From positions 1 through 29,382 of the IMG/VR virus record IMGVR_UViG_3300050120_000436: a stretch of 29,382 bases of DNA, one strand, 5' to 3'. Shown here piece by piece: positions 8,133-15,812 of the stretch. Source of the stretch: a virus. Positions within the stretch are counted from its first letter, which is position 1, and each line of letters begins with the position of its first letter. The position numbers and the translations under genes were made by a program. Under the pieces are notes generated by a model, which worked only from the letters and a program-made list of their open reading frames with translations, was not told where the DNA came from and made no database searches.

Positions 8133-8528
8133 ATGAAAAGTAGTCCGGGCAACTTTAAAAAAATGATGAAACTGCTTACAGACCTCAATTTGCAGGGGCG
8201 CAGGCATCATTTTGCTTACCGGCAATCGGGAGGGCGAACCGAGAGCACCAGGGAACTGCATGATGACGAGATATTAGCCATTATACGTGAGCTGGAAGTA
8301 AGCTTCGGGGCGTATGACCCGGGTGATAAGATGCGCAAAAAAATAATCAGCAAGGCGCATCAAATGCACTGGCAAATCAACGGCAAAGCGGATATGGCGC
8401 GTATCGATAACTGGTGTGTGGCATACGGCCCTTATAAAAAGCCATTGAATGCTCATAATATAAAAGAGCTTGGCATCCTGATCAGCGTATTCGACAAAGT
8501 GTACAGGCATTATATGAACAAAATTTAA
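8133..8528 (+). CDS. GemA-like (DUF1018-type) regulatory protein
   Basis: This 131-residue basic protein resembles the GemA/gp16 group of Mu-like phages. The central part (MRKKIISKAHQMHWQING, about residues 67-84) matches the family pattern of a Lys-rich helix before a short Trp-containing loop. The later IDNWCVAYGPYKKPLNAHNIKELGILIS (about 91-118) matches its ID-W-x-G-x-K-x-L and terminal helix. The N-terminus is a separate basic region. In Mu, gemA precedes mor in the middle region, and here the next gene is also a small HTH protein. Family assignment is by pattern only. Confidence 0.55.
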   Translation: MKSSPGNFKKMMKLLTDLNLQGRRHHFAYRQSGGRTESTRELHDDEILAIIRELEVSFGAYDPGDKMRKKIISKAHQMHWQINGKADMARIDNWCVAYGPYKKPLNAHNIKELGILISVFDKVYRHYMNKI

Positions 8529-8538
8529 TACAAATACT

Positions 8539-8763
8539 ATGCGCAATAACATCCTTATCAATCGCAGAAACAGGCTCATTTATGAGGCTTATGCCGAGCT
8601 ATGGGGAAAAGGGCAAAGGGAAGAACTGATATGGCCCCAGCTAACTATTCAGTTTCACCTGGAGGAGAAAACACTTTACCGGATTGTGCTTAAGCAAAGC
8701 AAGATTGTATCGGAAAGACAACCGCAATTGCCATTTACAGAAAAAAATGATGCAGCTAAATAA
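8539..8763 (+). CDS. Mor-like small HTH protein (candidate late-gene activator)
   Basis: This 74-residue protein starts 10 bp after the GemA-like gene. It has a helical N-terminus (NRRNRLIYEAYAELWG) and an HTH-like stretch IWPQLTIQFHLEEKTLYRIV (residues about 31-50), the shape seen in Mor/C activators and in short Bacteroidota phage HTH proteins. Place and fold suggest it switches on the late operons. That is inference; it is shorter than Mu Mor (about 129 residues). Confidence 0.45.
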   Translation: MRNNILINRRNRLIYEAYAELWGKGQREELIWPQLTIQFHLEEKTLYRIVLKQSKIVSERQPQLPFTEKNDAAK

Positions 8764-8827
8764 ACTCAAAATAGCCGCCCTTAATGCATGGCAATCGGGC
8801 AACTGGCAAAAGTATAATCACCATTAA
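8747..8827 (+). CDS. Possible tiny ORF overlapping the Mor-like gene
   Basis: This is a 26-codon frame with two ATGs at its start, overlapping the end of the previous gene by 17 bases. It encodes MMQLNKLKIAALNAWQSGNW and a short polar end. The overlap is typical of packed phage genes, but so short a frame may be accidental. Confidence 0.25.
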   Translation: MMQLNKLKIAALNAWQSGNWQKYNHH

Positions 8828-8864
8828 ACAAAATAAAAATGTACAAAGTTATGGCTGAGGTAAA

Positions 8865-8993
8865 ATGTCAAAGACCCATTAGTTTGATTTTAATATTCAG
8901 GGACGATTAAACGTTGCTTATCCGGAGAGGAAATATCAGCTCCGCTTAGAAAAGCACGCAGGTCGGCAAAAAGAAAGAATAAACATATTATAA
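8865..8993 (+). pseudogene. Small ORF with an in-frame amber codon
   Basis: From ATG at 8865 the frame reads MSKTH, then TAG at 8880-8882, then 36 codons of protein-like sequence (FDFNIQGRLNVAYPERKYQL and a basic helical end) to TAA at 8991. A single C-to-T change from CAG to TAG would explain it. It may be a recently broken small gene, or a chance frame. Confidence 0.25.
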
Positions 8994-9027
8994 ATCAATA
9001 TTTAACGCAATAGAAAATTAAAAAAAA

Positions 9028-9222
9028 ATGGCAAATTTTATATCATTAACAGAAATACAAAACGGAACAGCCTTACCAATTAATGTAAATGTAGATCACA
9101 TTTCAACCTATGGAGAAAGCACGGTAGCAATAAGTTACTCCAAGCTTAGGCTCATGGGCGGCGCGGAGGTTACTATTCAGGAAAATTTAACTGAAATCGA
9201 AACCAAAATAGCTGCGGTGTAG
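9028..9222 (+). CDS. FlbD-like small beta protein, function unknown
   Basis: This 64-residue protein has the outline of the short FlbD-like family: NG near the start (IQNGTALPINVNVDHI), a middle strand (STVAISYSKLRLMGG) and a closing E-x-x-x-E helix (IQENLTEIETKIA). It is the last gene of the early/middle operon and ends 35 bp before a strong terminator. No role in phage biology is established; it may be regulatory or structural. Confidence 0.5.
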   Translation: MANFISLTEIQNGTALPINVNVDHISTYGESTVAISYSKLRLMGGAEVTIQENLTEIETKIAAV

Positions 9223-9256
9223 GTGTAATAGAGCCACCATTATCAACAACTATCAG

Positions 9257-9281
9257 AGCCACTTAAACGAGTGGCTTTTTT
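9257..9281 (+). terminator. Rho-independent terminator of the early/middle operon
   Basis: AGCCACT and AGTGGCT form a perfect 7-bp stem around TAAACG, followed by six Ts. It faces rightward and separates the early genes from the convergent leftward tail block. An AT-rich dyad GTTTAAAT-GGT-ATTTAAAC lies at 9383-9401 in the rest of the gap, without a T-run. Confidence 0.85.
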
Positions 9282-9419
9282 GTTGCCTGTAAATAATTAA
9301 AATGCACACCCGCCATTTTAGGAATAAATCGTTCTCAAGAGGGCCCACTATTAGGTAAGTCCAAATAATGTGATACGGGTCAGTTTAAATGGTATTTAAA
9401 CGGTTTTAAAGTTTATCTC

Positions 9420-9992
9420 CTAAGTTAAAAAGCCATCAATATAACCGTGTGCTGCAGGCCTTGTTGTTGTATCAACCCTGGTAACGGTAACATCAGGATC
9501 AACCAACACAAATTGACGTTCCTCATCTGTTGTGGCGTCAATAATAATGGTGCCATAATCAACTGTGCCGGTAATAACCATATTCGCGCTGCCGTCATTA
9601 TTATCGCTTACCCGTGTAAGCGCTGTCATATTTGGCAGGCTAAAGCCCTGTAAAGCAATATTTACCTGTTCGGTGAAATCAAAAAAACGCGTGGCCGGTC
9701 CAAGATCAACTGCCCCATCAAAGGTATCGGCATATTTTTCAAAATAGATGTAAAAGCGGATGTTGCCATTTCCGCGCTGCTGGTTTTTGCCAACGTTTTG
9801 CCATTCAAATTGCCGGTACTCCATCAGGATACAAGGCAGTGGAATAGCGTAAGCAAGTTCCGGGTTGGTAAACTGGTCCATTTGTTTATCAAACCATGCC
9901 AGGTCTGGCAGGTCTAATTCCGTAGGGAAGCTTTTTAGGGTCGCCATCAGGTATGTACCTATCTGGGTAAAAAGGTCTTTTTTAATATTCAT
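9420..9992 (-). CDS. Tail-terminator-like (tail completion) protein
   Basis: This 190-residue soluble protein resembles tail terminator/tail completion proteins. It has an N-terminal helix (LFTQIGTYLMATLK), then a strand with IPLPCILMEYRQFEW (residues about 49-63). A polar strand follows (GNIRFYIYFEKYAD), then the FFDFTEQVNIALQGF helix (about 103-117), and strands TALTRVSDN and MVITGTVDYG. Such proteins cap the tube and sheath and normally join the tail to the head. It is encoded leftward, last in a four-gene block, unlike the rest of the tail genes. With no head genes present, its role would be to finish and cap the tail. The family call is by fold pattern, so moderate. Confidence 0.6.
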   Translation of the reverse strand: MNIKKDLFTQIGTYLMATLKSFPTELDLPDLAWFDKQMDQFTNPELAYAIPLPCILMEYRQFEWQNVGKNQQRGNGNIRFYIYFEKYADTFDGAVDLGPATRFFDFTEQVNIALQGFSLPNMTALTRVSDNNDGSANMVITGTVDYGTIIIDATTDEERQFVLVDPDVTVTRVDTTTRPAAHGYIDGFLT

Positions 9993-10159
9993 GTTTTTTA
10001 ATTGTTGAGTTACTGAATCATTGAATTTCTTATTGCGGATTGCAGAAGTTCAATTTTCAATTCGCTTAATCCGGCATCCGGTACTCCTATTTCTTAATCT
10101 ATGTGAAAATTATCACGCTCTTAAGTTAGTTGACTTATTTATCATTTTTACCTGTTGGC

Positions 10160-11470
10160 CTATTTTGGTCCTATGGCCATTTCACTATCATGTACCACAC
10201 CCAACAGAATCTCGGTGAGCTTCTTTTTTATATCACTGGCACTAATGCCCTGCACATTGGTGGTATGAAACTCCAGCTTCTCAACTAGTTTATTAATGGT
10301 AATATGCACATTACGCACAGCCCCTCCTCCGGCCAGAGCGGTTGAATTGCGGCCAGCTGCTTTGCCGGCCTTACCGGCTGGTATTGTTTGCGGGCCTGTT
10401 TTGCCCCCGCCAGTATGTGCAAGAGCAGGTACAGCACCGGTATTTTTATTATCGGCCTCTTTCTTTTTCCTTTCATCCTCTGCTTTTTTGCTCTCAGCTT
10501 TAGATTTATCAAATCCCTCGTTAAAAAGTCCGGATATACCCCCTTTAGCAACGATATTTTGCACGCCATTGTATGCATCTTTAAAGCCATCAATAACCAT
10601 TGAGGGGTTTAAAGTCAATGCTCCTAAGATAATTTCGCCGAGGCCTTTAAATATCGGCACAATCGCCCCCGCCACTTCACCAACACCAGCGAGCACAGCC
10701 CTAAAGTTTTCTGATTTTTCATAAGCAAGATATAAACCGCCAACGAGCAGGGCAATTCCGGCTACTATCAATCCAATCGGATTGGCATCCATTGCCACGT
10801 TTAACGCCCATTGAGCTGCCGTTAAAACCTCCTGGCCTGCAGCTAAAGTTTCCTGAACAGTTGTTAAAATTCCCTGGGCAGTTGACAGCCCTTCGGTAAC
10901 GGCCTGCACTGCGGAAAGTGCTGGTGTTGCCGCTTTAAGCCCATCGTTGATCAATCCATCAAGGCCAGTACCCAACTTATCAAATGCGCCATGTAAATCA
11001 CCAACAGGGCCTATTGCACTATGTACAACCTTTGTTGATTTTCCAAACTCCGTTTGCAGTTGCTGTAAAACAGACGCATGGGCTTTTTGAGCCTGGCTAT
11101 GCTTTGTAACAGTGGTAATCAACCCCTTTTGTGATGTATTAAGCCCATCGCCGGCGGTATGCAGCGCAGCAAAACCTTTAGCAGGATTCTGCAGGGCGCT
11201 ACTAACTAATGCAAACGCCCCTTTAAGATTGGCGGGCCCATTGCCGCTCATCATTGTTGCCATGTGCTCAATAGCTCCGCTAACGCTTTTAACATTGAAA
11301 CCGCCGTTTATTATGGCCCCAGCCTTAACAACAACATTTCCTAAGCCATTAACTACCTGTTGCGTATGTGCCACCGCGGCATCAAGCCCCTGCATTGCGG
11401 ATTTAACTTTGGACGCACCTCCAAAATCACCATCCTTAATATTGACAATATAATCTAAACCCTTACCCAT
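10160..11470 (-). CDS. Short tape-measure protein
   Basis: This 436-residue, Ala/Gly-rich helical protein carries the hallmark tape-measure segment AMDANPIGLIVAGIALLVGG at 226-245, continuing LYLAYEKSENFR. A second hydrophobic region follows (GEVAGAIVPIFKGLGEIILGAL, about 264-285), then a charged linker (about 312-345), a Gly/Ala-rich stretch and a C-terminal HITINKLVEKLEF motif seen at the ends of many tape-measure proteins. It sets tube length and is threaded in the tube lumen. At roughly 0.15 nm per residue it would give a tube near 65 nm, short for a contractile tail. It is oddly placed, on the strand opposite to the sheath, tube and chaperone genes, whereas it normally follows the chaperones directly. 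Confidence 0.75.
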   Translation of the reverse strand: MGKGLDYIVNIKDGDFGGASKVKSAMQGLDAAVAHTQQVVNGLGNVVVKAGAIINGGFNVKSVSGAIEHMATMMSGNGPANLKGAFALVSSALQNPAKGFAALHTAGDGLNTSQKGLITTVTKHSQAQKAHASVLQQLQTEFGKSTKVVHSAIGPVGDLHGAFDKLGTGLDGLINDGLKAATPALSAVQAVTEGLSTAQGILTTVQETLAAGQEVLTAAQWALNVAMDANPIGLIVAGIALLVGGLYLAYEKSENFRAVLAGVGEVAGAIVPIFKGLGEIILGALTLNPSMVIDGFKDAYNGVQNIVAKGGISGLFNEGFDKSKAESKKAEDERKKKEADNKNTGAVPALAHTGGGKTGPQTIPAGKAGKAAGRNSTALAGGGAVRNVHITINKLVEKLEFHTTNVQGISASDIKKKLTEILLGVVHDSEMAIGPK

Positions 11471-11473
11471 GTT

Positions 11474-11629
11474 TTATTTCTCCTCATTTAAAATTTCATT
11501 AACCTTCGTGTAAATTAATTTGTAGTTCCTTTGTATATATCTGCACTGGCATGCCTCTTCCGTGTCAGGAATACGCGCCCCACCTCTTGGTGAAGTTTTT
11601 ATACCAGTGATCTTTGTTAAAAAATTCAT
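11474..11629 (-). CDS. Small hypothetical protein upstream of the tape measure
   Basis: This 51-codon ORF ends 3 bp before the tape-measure start and begins 1 bp after the stop of the upstream gene, so the three are packed as one leftward operon. The product (MNFLTKITGIKTSPRGGARI, then EEACQCRYIQRNYKLIYTKV and an acidic end) is basic with a CQC pair and has no membrane segment. No family is recognised; a tail-assembly helper is possible by position. Confidence 0.5.
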   Translation of the reverse strand: MNFLTKITGIKTSPRGGARIPDTEEACQCRYIQRNYKLIYTKVNEILNEEK

Positions 11630-11630
11630 T

Positions 11631-11990
11631 TTAATTATCGTTATGGTTTTTATTAAACCTTTGAAGCTCCAGCGTTAATTTTCTAACATCATTGGCCAGT
11701 TTGTTTTTTTCCTCCAGTTCTTTGTAATATTTCTCCCTCCACTCGGCCGACGTCCGCTCCAGGTGCGAAACCTTTTTATTGTTTTCGTCAACATTTTTTT
11801 GAAGCTGTTCAACGAGCATAATAAGCGCCTGGTACTGCTCATTTTTTGACATACTAAAACGGTCTGCCAAAATTTTTAAAAACCCACCTGATAATATCGC
11901 GCCAACAGCGCTGGCCCCCATCCCGAATAATGTCATACTACCAATCAGTTTTTTTACAGGTCCAATAATTGGGATCCATAGCCGGTTCAC
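11631..11990 (-). CDS. Membrane-anchored coiled-coil protein (possible lysis or tail accessory)
   Basis: This 119-residue protein probably starts at GTG 11988-11990. The N-terminal 45 residues are hydrophobic (IGSMTLFGMGASAVGAILSGG), giving one membrane helix. The remainder is a long charged coiled coil (MLVEQLQKNVDENNKKVSHL onward to residue about 112). That layout fits a pinholin/spanin-like lysis protein or a membrane-tethered accessory. An internal ATG (residue 19) is an alternative start. Just upstream a 29-codon frame (11938-12027) overlaps it in another frame, and the leader has AGGAGG on the minus strand near 12085. It is first in the leftward block, so its promoter should lie in the divergent region. 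Confidence 0.5.
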   Translation of the reverse strand: MNRLWIPIIGPVKKLIGSMTLFGMGASAVGAILSGGFLKILADRFSMSKNEQYQALIMLVEQLQKNVDENNKKVSHLERTSAEWREKYYKELEEKNKLANDVRKLTLELQRFNKNHNDN

Positions 11991-12553
11991 TTTTTGGCTT
12001 CATGTTCAGTTTTTCGGATTTGCTCATTTTCTTAAATCAATAACGCTCGGAATGGCTTCGCCTTTTGTTGGTTTCAGCCGCTATCCTCCTTTGTGTATTG
12101 CAAAAATGTATCAAAAAGGAGCTGTAAATAAATACAAAATTCAACGGTGCGCCAGTTTCTGTAATTACTGTGTTTGTTCCTGTACATCAATGAAATACCG
12201 GTTTTTTTTCTGCTGTTTATCGCAGCATTTTTGGACTGTGATAAACAAGCGGGCAAATAATCTCTCTTAAAATCTTCCCTGCAATTGGCAGGGGGGATTC
12301 AAAGAGGGGATGCGTGCTAAAAGCAAAATGGATATGTTTTTAGAGCTGAGAAATCCAAAGAGCGGAGGTGAAAAAAATACCCGAACCGATTATAAAAGAA
12401 AACTGAGCCAAAGTGAGTGTCTGCCAGCCGGCCGATCCTCACTGGCCAGTTGGGTAAGGCATAAAATAAAGGAAGTAACAAGAGAAAAATATAAGAAGTA
12501 CATAGGTGCTTTGAGCATCTTTTAGGCTTAAACGAAACATTAGGTTAAATAAA
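11991..12553. promoter_or_regulatory. Divergent region between leftward and rightward late operons
   Basis: These 560 bases have no gene I can support. They separate the leftward tape-measure block from the rightward lysis and tail genes, so they should hold two late promoters; I see no clear consensus for either. Contents are a leftward leader with AGGAGG (complement of CCTCCT near 12085), AT-rich sequence, and a GC-rich interrupted dyad near 12275-12300 (CCCTGC and GCAGGG). There is also a weak rightward 71-codon frame at 12310-12525 with biased composition that I do not trust. A Mor-like activator would be expected to act here. Confidence 0.4.
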
Positions 12554-13108
12554 ATGGATAACAGAACAATCACACCGGATCAGGCCAGGGCGCTCGCTGC
12601 CAACTATGGAGTTGAGTATGCGGCTCTCACGGCCGTGATCACGGTTGAAAGTTCAGGAGTAGGGTTTAATCCCCCCACCGGCAAATTGATCATTCGCTTT
12701 GAACCCACCTGGTTTGAACGCCTTAGTAAGGTGGCATGCCAGCACTTGAGCGAAGAATGGAATGGCGCAGCAGGAAACCAGGCAGCTGAGTATGCTTTGT
12801 TTAACAGTGCTTTCGCCATTGATGCAATCGCGGCAATGGAAGCCACCAGCGTTGGCATGATGCAGGTGATGGGCTTCCATTACCAAGAGCTTGGCTTTGC
12901 CACTGTTGGTGATTTATGGGATTTTGCAAAGGTTAATGAAGTTAACCAGGTAGAACTTGGACTGAGGTTTATAAAATACATTCCCGCTTTGCTTGCAGCC
13001 TTAAAAATTAAAGATTGGTCAACGTTTGCTTACCACTATAACGGTGCAAACTACCGGGAGAACAACTATGATCAACGCTTATTGACAGCTTACAACAAAT
13101 GGCAATAG
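12554..13108 (+). CDS. N-acetylmuramidase endolysin (DUF3380 type)
   Basis: This 184-residue protein matches the single-domain N-acetylmuramidase family of phage endolysins. Recognisable parts are the catalytic Glu32 in ITVESSGVGF, the substrate-cleft motif LIIRFEPTWFERL (about 45-57), the central ATSVGMMQVMGFHYQELGF helix pair (about 97-115), and the end motif FAYHYNGANYRENNYDQRL (about 158-176). It cuts the glycan backbone of peptidoglycan. There is no signal peptide, so it needs a membrane partner to reach the wall, and the next gene is a good candidate. Without head genes, lysis would serve to release tail particles. It is the first gene of the rightward late operon. Confidence 0.88.
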   Translation: MDNRTITPDQARALAANYGVEYAALTAVITVESSGVGFNPPTGKLIIRFEPTWFERLSKVACQHLSEEWNGAAGNQAAEYALFNSAFAIDAIAAMEATSVGMMQVMGFHYQELGFATVGDLWDFAKVNEVNQVELGLRFIKYIPALLAALKIKDWSTFAYHYNGANYRENNYDQRLLTAYNKWQ

Positions 13109-13159
13109 ACTTCATCAACGCCGAAAAAAAACAAGTAGTAAACGAATAATTTATCTGAC

Positions 13160-13963
13160 ATGAGCTTTTTAAACAATTACTGGAAAGAAACATCCTGCCG
13201 TGTTAAAAAAATAGGGCTTGTGTTGCGTGGCTTAGTTACCGCGCTCACTACGAATGCGTATGTACAAGGTGATTTGAAAATGGCGTTTTACGTGCTTTTA
13301 GCAGGCGCGGTACTTGATATACTGTTGCAGTTTTTACCACCTGATAGCCCTGCCACCGCAAATTCTGAGAGCTGCGCGATCAGTGGCACAGGCTCTGCAA
13401 TTGCGGTTATAGCACTTCTGATGCTTTTTACAGGCGCGTGCAGCATTATTAAACCCGGGGTTGATATCATTAAAACGGACTCGACTTATACTACCTATAA
13501 ACAGGTGGATCTAAAGCTGGCCGGTGCAACGGTTACAAAAGCCGTAGACCTTGATAGTCTCTTTCATGCGTCGCTGATGGCAAGGGACCAACGCAATGCG
13601 GATGCTATTGCCAGTATGAAGTACAAGCAGGATTCTTTTTCTGCACTGGAGGCCAATAAGTTATTGCCTGCAAAACCCTTATATATTCAAACCAAACCGA
13701 TAGTGCAATATTTCACAGATCCTCAAACCAAAGCCCAACTCAGTTACTGGGTAGATCAGTATGGGAAGCTACAGCTTGGTTGCGAAAGCAAGGATCAGGT
13801 AGTGCACTCCCTGCAGACCGAGGTAAACAAACTATCCAGCCAGACAACTACAAAAACAGTAGTGGTTACTAAAACACCAAACTGGAACTGGATGGTAATG
13901 GGCGCGGAAGGCATCCTGCTATTAATCTGTATCGTCATTTTAATTATCAAAACAATACTTTAA
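13160..13963 (+). CDS. Membrane protein, likely holin/spanin-type lysis factor
   Basis: This 267-residue protein has predicted membrane helices at about 40-59, 78-94 and 244-266, and a long polar region between the last two (about 96-240). Residues 88-95 (MLFTGACS) end the second helix with a lipobox-like Cys94. The C-terminal helix is flanked by NWNW and Lys. The arrangement and its place directly after the endolysin suggest a lysis role (holin, spanin or both), perhaps linking inner and outer membranes. It lies 5 bp before the sheath gene, so it is in the same transcript. No family is recognised by name. Confidence 0.5.
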   Translation: MSFLNNYWKETSCRVKKIGLVLRGLVTALTTNAYVQGDLKMAFYVLLAGAVLDILLQFLPPDSPATANSESCAISGTGSAIAVIALLMLFTGACSIIKPGVDIIKTDSTYTTYKQVDLKLAGATVTKAVDLDSLFHASLMARDQRNADAIASMKYKQDSFSALEANKLLPAKPLYIQTKPIVQYFTDPQTKAQLSYWVDQYGKLQLGCESKDQVVHSLQTEVNKLSSQTTTKTVVVTKTPNWNWMVMGAEGILLLICIVILIIKTIL

Positions 13964-13968
13964 AAATT

Positions 13969-15216
13969 ATGAGTAGACCGAATGTAACAATTAATAAAAC
14001 CAACGGCGCCTTGGGCCGGAGAAACCCAAACACTGACGCAGTATTTGGGCTGGTGATCTCAGCGCCTGCAATTACAGGAACCGGCATGATGCAAAATGGA
14101 ATAGTGTATCCACTTGTAAGTGCAAAAGATGCTATTGCAATAGGCATAACAGCTGATTATGATGCAACCAACAATGTCTTGGTTTATCATCACATCAACC
14201 GTTTTTTTCTTCGCAATCCTGATGCCTCATTATTCCTTATAACAGCACCTCAAACTGCAGCTTTGGCTGATATGGTGGATGTGTCCGGTGCGTATGCTCC
14301 AGTATTACTCAGGTCACAAAAAGGCCTTGTTAAATATGTAGGCGTCGCACGCAACCCGGAGTCCGGTTATAGTGCGTCTTTAAGTGATGGATTAGATGCT
14401 GATGTATTAGGTGCTGTACAAAATGCGCAGGCGCTTTATACCAGTGAGTTTGCCCAGTTCCGCTATGCTGATTTTCTAATTGAGGGAAGAAGCTTTAACG
14501 GTACTGCGGCAGCAGCAACTGATTTACGTAGCCTTGAGTGCCCTAATGTAAGCGTTACTATTGCCGCCGATCCCGCTATTAGCAACTCAAATTCTGTTTA
14601 TAGCGGATATGCTGCAGTCGGAGACGTTTTAGGTGTTATCAGCCTGGCGGCTGTGAGCCAGGACCCGGGTGAGCTAACCGCTGCCTTTAACTTGCAAAAT
14701 GCAGGCTTAGGCTTATTTACTACCGCTGGCCTTAGCTCTGCTCAGGACATCAACTCTTATGTTGATGCTGATCTGGATACACTGAATGACAAAGGTTACA
14801 TTTTCCCTGATGTAATAGCAGGTATCAATGGCTTTTACCTTAGTGATTCGCACACATGCTCGGCAATTGGAAACAATGATTATGCCTATATTGAAAATAA
14901 CCGCACAATTGAAAAAGCCATTTTCCTGGCTCGCACAGCCATATTGCCACTGGTTAAATCGCGTTTAAAGGCAGATCCTTCAACCGGTCTGTTATTGCCG
15001 CAAGCATGCAAAAGCATTGAAACAATAGGTAATGCAGCCTTAGCGCCTATGCAAACTGATGGCGACTTATCAGGCGGTATTGACACTTATGTTGACCCGT
15101 CACAAAATGTATTATCTACCTCTCAGCTAAACGTGCAGATCTCATTTGTACCCGTTAGTATTGGCAGACAAATAACCATATCAATTGGATTTTCAAACCC
15201 TTTAAAAATAAGTTAA
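13969..15216 (+). CDS. Contractile tail sheath protein (DUF2586-like)
   Basis: This 415-residue protein fits the sheath group of contractile tails, closest in pattern to the DUF2586 proteins of Bacteroidota prophages. The N-terminal strand (RPNVTINKTNGAL) and C-terminal strand (SFVPVSIGRQITISIGFSNP) are the arms that exchange between sheath subunits. The conserved helix before the end (ENNRTIEKAIFLARTAILPL, about 310-329) is the sheath hallmark, and the middle carries the variable surface domain. It surrounds the tube and drives it through the target envelope when it contracts. Length is short compared with Mu gpL (about 495), as expected for a minimal sheath. It is followed at 3 bp by the tube gene. 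Confidence 0.82.
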   Translation: MSRPNVTINKTNGALGRRNPNTDAVFGLVISAPAITGTGMMQNGIVYPLVSAKDAIAIGITADYDATNNVLVYHHINRFFLRNPDASLFLITAPQTAALADMVDVSGAYAPVLLRSQKGLVKYVGVARNPESGYSASLSDGLDADVLGAVQNAQALYTSEFAQFRYADFLIEGRSFNGTAAAATDLRSLECPNVSVTIAADPAISNSNSVYSGYAAVGDVLGVISLAAVSQDPGELTAAFNLQNAGLGLFTTAGLSSAQDINSYVDADLDTLNDKGYIFPDVIAGINGFYLSDSHTCSAIGNNDYAYIENNRTIEKAIFLARTAILPLVKSRLKADPSTGLLLPQACKSIETIGNAALAPMQTDGDLSGGIDTYVDPSQNVLSTSQLNVQISFVPVSIGRQITISIGFSNPLKIS

Positions 15217-15219
15217 AAA

Positions 15220-15648
15220 ATGGATGATGTAGCAATTAATGGCCTCTTATATAGCTGGGCTGATATCAGAATAATCCTTCTTGGGCGGGATATTACAGGA
15301 ATAACAGCCATTGACTATTCTGATAGCCAAACCACAAAGGCGGTATATGGCCGTGGCAAAAAAAGAGTTGGCAGGGTATCCGGCCTGTATGAAGCCAGTG
15401 CGTCAATTACTTTGGAGATGAGTGAGGTTGAAGCGCTTAACCTTTCGGTGCCGTCAGGTACAAGTATTTATGATATAGCGCCTTTCGATGTAACAGTGGT
15501 ATACGTAAATGCAGAACAGAGACTGGTAACGCATATTTTAAAACAGTGCGTTTTTACCAAACAAGATAGGTCATCAAAATCCGGCGAAGTAAAAGAGATA
15601 GATGTAAAACTACCTCTGGATGTTGCCGAAATTGATTGGGCTGCATAA
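15220..15648 (+). CDS. Tail tube protein
   Basis: This 142-residue beta-rich protein directly follows the sheath, the conserved place for the inner tube gene. It begins VAINGLLYSWADIRIILLGR, followed by GITAIDYSDSQTTKAVYGRGKKRVGRVSG, the loop seen in phage tube subunits. It ends in paired strands (VTHILKQCVFTKQDR and KEIDVKLPLDVAEIDW). It polymerises as hexameric rings inside the sheath. Size and strand order match Hcp/gpM-like tube proteins. The 164-bp gap after it contains two C/G-rich interrupted repeats. Confidence 0.8.
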   Translation: MDDVAINGLLYSWADIRIILLGRDITGITAIDYSDSQTTKAVYGRGKKRVGRVSGLYEASASITLEMSEVEALNLSVPSGTSIYDIAPFDVTVVYVNAEQRLVTHILKQCVFTKQDRSSKSGEVKEIDVKLPLDVAEIDWAA

Positions 15649-15812
15649 GCCCACCTAAACCCTCTCCTCCAGATGAGCCCTTGGGGCAAAGGGGGACTTT
15701 AAATTAAATCGCATCTTTTACCCCTCTCCTTCTGCCGCCAGGCATGTTTGGAGCGGGTGGGATGGGGTTCTAAATAACGTATGGAGATTTAAATAAAAAA
15801 ATCATTATAAAA
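15649..15812 (+). other. Intergenic C/G-rich interrupted repeats
   Basis: This gap carries runs such as CCCTCTCCTCC, GGGGCAAAGGGGG, CCCCTCTCC and GGAGCGGGTGGGATGGGG, which can form imperfect stems. Similar degenerate C/G-rich text sits at 12275-12300 and is common between genes in Sphingobacteriaceae from memory. It has no T-run terminator. It might lower transcription or mRNA levels of genes after the abundant tube gene. Confidence 0.3.

Noticed and set aside
9393-9419. AT-rich dyad near 9383-9401 as a terminator of the leftward block
   Set aside because: The stem is perfect but AT-only and no T-run follows in the leftward direction; evidence is too weak.
12310-12525. Rightward 71-codon frame in the divergent late region
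   Set aside because: The composition is biased, the start lies in C/G-rich intergenic text, and the frame is not packed with neighbours. I treat it as chance and include it in the regulatory region.
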